64,000 nucleotides of DNA from Verticillium longisporum (Eukaryota; Ascomycota; Sordariomycetes; Glomerellales; Plectosphaerellaceae), in NCBI GenBank assembly GCA_019188255.1, contig JAETXT010000013.1:1798001-1862000 (forward strand), in the 5' to 3' direction. The notes under the pieces are model-generated. The model was given only the letters and a program-made list of their open reading frames with translations. It had not been told where the DNA came from and did no database searches. Shown piece after piece: positions 61,226-64,000 of the stretch; the first letter of the stretch is position 1; the number at the start of each line of letters is the position of its first letter. The position numbers and the translations under genes were made by a program.

Positions 61226-64000
61226 AGATTATACTTTAATTATAAAGAAATAAGATTTTACTCTTAAATATTACTTAGAACCTATTAGCTTAGTATTATA
61301 TTCTATTATTATATAAATCGGTAAATTTACTAATCGATAGAGCTATAATTAAGTAATTTATATTACTCTAGAATAAGGAGAGTAATTATTCTAAGGAGAT
61401 ATATAATATCCTTAATAATAAAATATATATCTTTATAGACGTTTATAAGCTATTATAAATCTATTATATATAGCTCTATATACTCTTCCTAAATATACTT
61501 TTAAAATATATATAAACTTTATTCTTAGAATATATATACTAGAATATAGGACTCTATTAAATATACTTAGTAATTAAATAATAATTCGATTTAAAGATTA
61601 ATAGAATATAGTATTATATAAACTAGAGCTTAATAACGTTCTACTCTATAATAATAGAAGCTAATAATATAGGAAAGCTATAAATAGAAGTTCTCTAGAT
61701 CCTTCTAGATAGGCTTTAATAGTATTAGAGAATACTTAATTCTATATTTAAAGAAGAGGCTTATCTCTATATAAATATTCTAAGAATAATTTAAAGTATC
61801 TTAGAGCTAAAGATTATATTAATAAAACTAGAGCGATCTTTTAATATATTATCTATATAGCTTAAGAGTATATTAAAGGTAGAGGAGAATATTAAAACGT
61901 TTAGGTACTTCTATATTAATAGATATTATAGGAGCGGATATTACTAGGCTAATAGAAGGGGAGATTATAGAGAGTAATTAGTATATAGAATTAATAATCG
62001 TTAATTATCTAGAATTTATAAATACTAGATATACTCTAAACTAGATTATAGATCGATAAAGTATTCTCCTAAGGAGTAATAATACTCGAAAGAGTAATAG
62101 AAACGTATATAGGAAGTATATAGGGATTAATAGAAGGAATATTATTAGTTTTTAATAATAATAGAACCTATTAAGAGCTTAGAATTAGATAATCCTATTT
62201 CTAATAAGCTAAGAGTAGACAATATTTATAGGTCTAATCCTAAGAGCGAACTAATAAATACCTATATTATATACTTCCTAGTAAATAAATCGTTCTAATA
62301 TAGAATTAAGGGGAATAGCCCGAAAGCTAAAATAATAGCTCTAATAGAATAGCTCTTTACCTAGTATTAGATTAATAGTACTTCTACTTAATATAATATT
62401 ATCCCTAATATAAGTATAATATTAGTTTCTATAATAGGAGCTTTATAGATAAAGGCCCTAATAGCTCTAATACTAAGCCTAATAGTTAATAAATAGAGAA
62501 TAGGGGCTAGAGTAAGATTTAGAATAGGAAACCCTATATCTATAATAGAGGAGATTATTATCCTAATACTAATTAGGAGAATTATATTCTATATCGTCCT
62601 AATAGATACTATATTCCTACTTTATATTAAGGATATAGATAATCTTAGGATCTATTTAGATAATATATATAATAAGCTAATAAAGTATATTAAGGAGATC
62701 TAGGAGTATACGCCTATCTTCTATAAATAGGGCTATCTATAGTTCTTCTTAGATATAAAGACTTATACTAGCTCTAGGATTATATATAATAGGGATAGAG
62801 GGCGATAGAGTAGTATTTCTAATAGAAGTAAAGCTCTAATATATTTATAAGTAATTTAGTTACTTATCTATAGAGAAGCTATAGAACCTATTCTAGAGAG
62901 TAGACTATAATATAAATCGGGATACTCTAGAATTAATAAACCGCTTCTATTATTATTATTAGATTAAAGGGAAATCCTTATAATATTTTAAATTTATTCT
63001 AAAATTAAATATTAACTTTAATTATAAGATTTTAATCGATATTATATATTTAGATAGAAAGCCTATTCTTTATATAATCGATATAAGTATAGGATTCTAA
63101 TCTATAACTTTTATTCTTAATTTTATAGCTTATATAATATAGGAAGCCCTTAAGAGGTACTAATTAGATATATATCTTAGGCCTCTAGATATTATAACTA
63201 TTAATACTAGAATGAACTTTACCTCTACGGAGTTCAGGGCAGAGGTACGCCTACTAGGCATAACCTACTATTAGATCCCTATAGAGGCCTATTAATTAAT
63301 TAATAAGGTTAAGAGCTATTATAAGCTAATATATAGAGTATATAAGATCTTAAAGGTAGAGTCTCGTAATATAAGCCTAGAATCGCTACTTTAAGGAGCT
63401 ATAAAGGTAATAAACGATATTACTAAGCTTAATAGATTAATGCCTATACTACTTATATTTAGGGCGATACCTAGGAGTACTACTAACTTAGTATCTACTA
63501 TAACCTAGGCATAGCGTACTAAAATAGTTAATAAGGCGATAGCGGAGCTTTAGCGAATAGTTATTAAATAGAAGGTTAATAATGCTCTTAATATCTAGAA
63601 TAGACTAGATACTAAATAGTTACTATTAAGATCGCTAGAGCTAGGAAGCAACGTTCTTATATTCCGAGAGCGGGAGAAATAAACTAATCCCTATAAAGTT
63701 ATATTAATTTCTAATATAATAATTATAATAGAAATAATTAATAGTTTAATAGAGTTTAGAGGAATATATATTAAGCTATATAATAGATCGCTAGATTAGG
63801 AGATTAGGGAGATAATAATAGTCCGAACTCTAGAGACCCTAGAACTATTTAAATACCTAGAGCTAATTCTATTATAATAATATAGAAGACCTAAGAAGTT
63901 AATAAATGCTATAAATCTATTATAAATAGCTTTTACGGATTATAAGAATAGTATAACTAGGACTTTATAGATTAAATGCTAATTTATTATTAAAAGGGAA
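61226..64000 (+). mobile_element. Element G, right part: gag to integrase, runs off window
   Basis: Resumes after copy C. From about 61,650 to 62,330 a frame with TAA/TAG only reads as a long hydrophilic protein (LENT, YIQRRGLSLYKYSK), the rest of gag or protease. Integrase signature follows from about 63,190. RT and RNase H, which follow integrase in copia elements, would lie beyond 64,000. Confidence 0.65.
63190..63800 (+). pseudogene. RIP-destroyed copia-type integrase
   Basis: Frame with FTSTEFRAEVRLLGIT at about 63,220-63,265, then AIKVINDITKLNRLMPILL, then LGSNVLIFREREK, a stop in place of the expected Trp (TGG to TAG), TNPYKV, and EFRGIYIKLY near 63,760-63,785. Fungal copia integrases have the same series (V-W-RE...W-x-GPYKL...GP-x-x-FRST-x-VKPY). 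In intact elements this region joins the cDNA to the host chromosome. Confidence 0.7.

Larger units (their letters stand above)
15690..64000. other. AT-rich isochore saturated by RIP
   Basis: Composition changes abruptly at about 15,690. Beyond it CA and TG dinucleotides are almost absent (the 191-bp LTR at 19145-19335 has none of either) while TA is in great excess. That is the signature of RIP, which converts CpA to TpA on both strands. In coding remnants the in-frame stops are almost all TAA/TAG standing for Gln codons, or TAG for Trp codons. I find no intact host gene in these 48 kb. Most of it is assignable to nested LTR retroelements and a probable DNA transposon, listed separately. Confidence 0.9.

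Overview
The window looks like a filamentous ascomycete (Pezizomycotina) chromosome segment with two contrasting compartments. Evidence for the lineage is: short introns (47-77 nt) with GT..AG ends and CTAAC/CTGAC-like branch sites; recognisable fungal housekeeping proteins; and retrotransposons that carry the signature of repeat-induced point mutation (RIP). I cannot name the species.

Positions 1 to about 15,690 are a normal-GC, gene-bearing region. It holds a 464-bp PIF/Harbinger-like MITE (172-635), an F-BAR/SH3 cytokinesis protein of the Cdc15/Imp2/Hof1 family (minus, five exons), the CCR4-NOT scaffold NOT1 (plus, four exons), a probable nuclear protein with a possible GDS1-type winged helix (plus, two exons), and an Oms1-like mitochondrial methyltransferase (minus, two exons).

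From about 15,690 to the end at 64,000 the sequence is an AT-rich isochore with almost no CA or TG dinucleotides, as expected from saturating RIP. I see no intact host gene there. It is a nest of retroelements and one probable DNA transposon. One Ty3/gypsy chromovirus family is present as three full-length copies of about 7.95 kb (A 19,145-27,090; B 33,487-41,436; C 53,269-61,220). Each has two 191-bp LTRs and an intact 5-bp target-site duplication (ATTAT, ATTAG, ATAAG). The same family is also present as a reversed 5'-truncated copy (E), an internal fragment (D) and an LTR remnant at the isochore edge. The other residents are a second gypsy family on the minus strand (F, split by B), a Ty1/copia-like element (G, split by C and running off the window), and a divergent pair of RIP-destroyed genes. 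One gene of that pair resembles a Tnp2/CACTA transposase; the other encoded a glutamine-rich protein.

The strongest candidate for something undescribed is the architecture of the A/B/C family. Downstream of the pol chromodomain and before the 3' LTR, every copy carries about 2 kb with long reading frames on the opposite strand, which I do not recognise. Copy B keeps most CpG sites and its YLDD reverse-transcriptase box. In A and C the CpG between the two Asp codons has decayed to TpA, so the copies can be ordered by age. The nesting gives a second relative history: B in F; C in G; G in D.
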